Source of the DNA: an uncultured Clostridium sp. | Lineage (GTDB): Bacteria; Bacillota; Clostridia; Lachnospirales; Lachnospiraceae | Length of the DNA: 5,826 bases | NCBI GenBank assembly: GCA_958349075.1 | Contig: CATWBR010000301.1 | Span: forward strand, 1 to 5,826 | Direction: 5' to 3' | Shown: positions 5,769 through 5,826 of the stretch, piece after piece | How positions within the stretch are numbered: the stretch's first letter is position 1 | Layout of the letters: the number at the start of each line of letters is the position of its first letter | Program-made: the position numbers and the translations under genes | Notes under the pieces: model-generated | The model's input: the letters and a program-made list of their open reading frames with translations, nothing else | The model's database searches: none | Told to the model about the DNA's origin: nothing

Positions 5769-5826
5769 AAAATCATTCCTCCTGTTTTGAATAATAGTTT
5801 TATAGATAAGAAAATTTCTTCCGGAG
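5769..5826 (-). promoter_or_regulatory. Proximal metG leader with ribosome binding site
   Basis: Only 58 bases upstream of metG are visible. They contain a full AGGAGG at 5783-5778, nine bases from the ATG, in an AT-rich context. No terminator stem, T-box core or convincing promoter can be identified in this fragment. The AT-rich inverted repeat at 5808-5820 (AAGAAA/TTTCTT) is weak. Confidence 0.7.

Noticed and set aside
5808..5820. AT-rich inverted repeat AAGAAA/TTTCTT upstream of metG
   Set aside because: It is short and AT-only apart from one pair, as expected by chance in such a region, and not linked to any recognised site.
5769..5826. Possible T-box leader for metG
   Set aside because: Only 58 bases are visible; none of the T-box core or the terminator/antiterminator stems can be seen, so no riboswitch can be called.

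Overview
The window looks like a core-genome segment from a Gram-positive anaerobe of the Clostridia, probably Lachnospiraceae-like. The evidence is strong GGAGG-type ribosome binding sites, sigma-A-type promoters, tRNA genes without an encoded CCA end, and a metG / tatD / rsmA gene order that resembles the metS-yabD-ksgA neighbourhood of Bacillus. The family-level assignment is an inference from gene order and protein style, not from a database search.

Layout from left to right: a small two-helix membrane protein gene on the + strand (2-262), possibly cut at the window edge, then a strong bidirectional terminator (308-358). A 369-base stretch without a recognisable gene (263-631) is dense in inverted and direct repeats: a 9-bp stem-loop, a 12-bp tandem duplication, overlapping GC-rich stems, and a 20-bp-arm hairpin between two opposing T-tracts. 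Everything that follows is on the - strand. A two-gene tRNA unit (Phe-GAA then Gly-TCC, 800-632) has a near-consensus promoter (857-885) and its own terminator (601-623). Next come rsmA (1037-1912), tatD (1914-2702), an EcsC-family gene (2821-3642) and metG (3789-5768), transcribed in the order metG, ecsC-like, tatD, rsmA.

Functionally this is a translation-centred neighbourhood: MetRS charges Met-tRNA, RsmA dimethylates 16S rRNA in late 30S assembly, and the two tRNAs serve decoding. TatD is a metal-dependent nuclease, and the EcsC-like protein has no firm role. tatD and rsmA form a tightly coupled pair (1-base gap) with their own sigma-A promoter at 2757-2785. A hairpin separates metG from the EcsC-like gene.

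No convincing new multi-gene system is visible. The least explained part is the palindrome-rich stretch 369-623, especially 445-610, which may be a dispersed repeat or a small structured RNA. A secondary curiosity is a pair of direct copies of a sequence identical to one half of the parS site, just upstream of the tRNA promoter.
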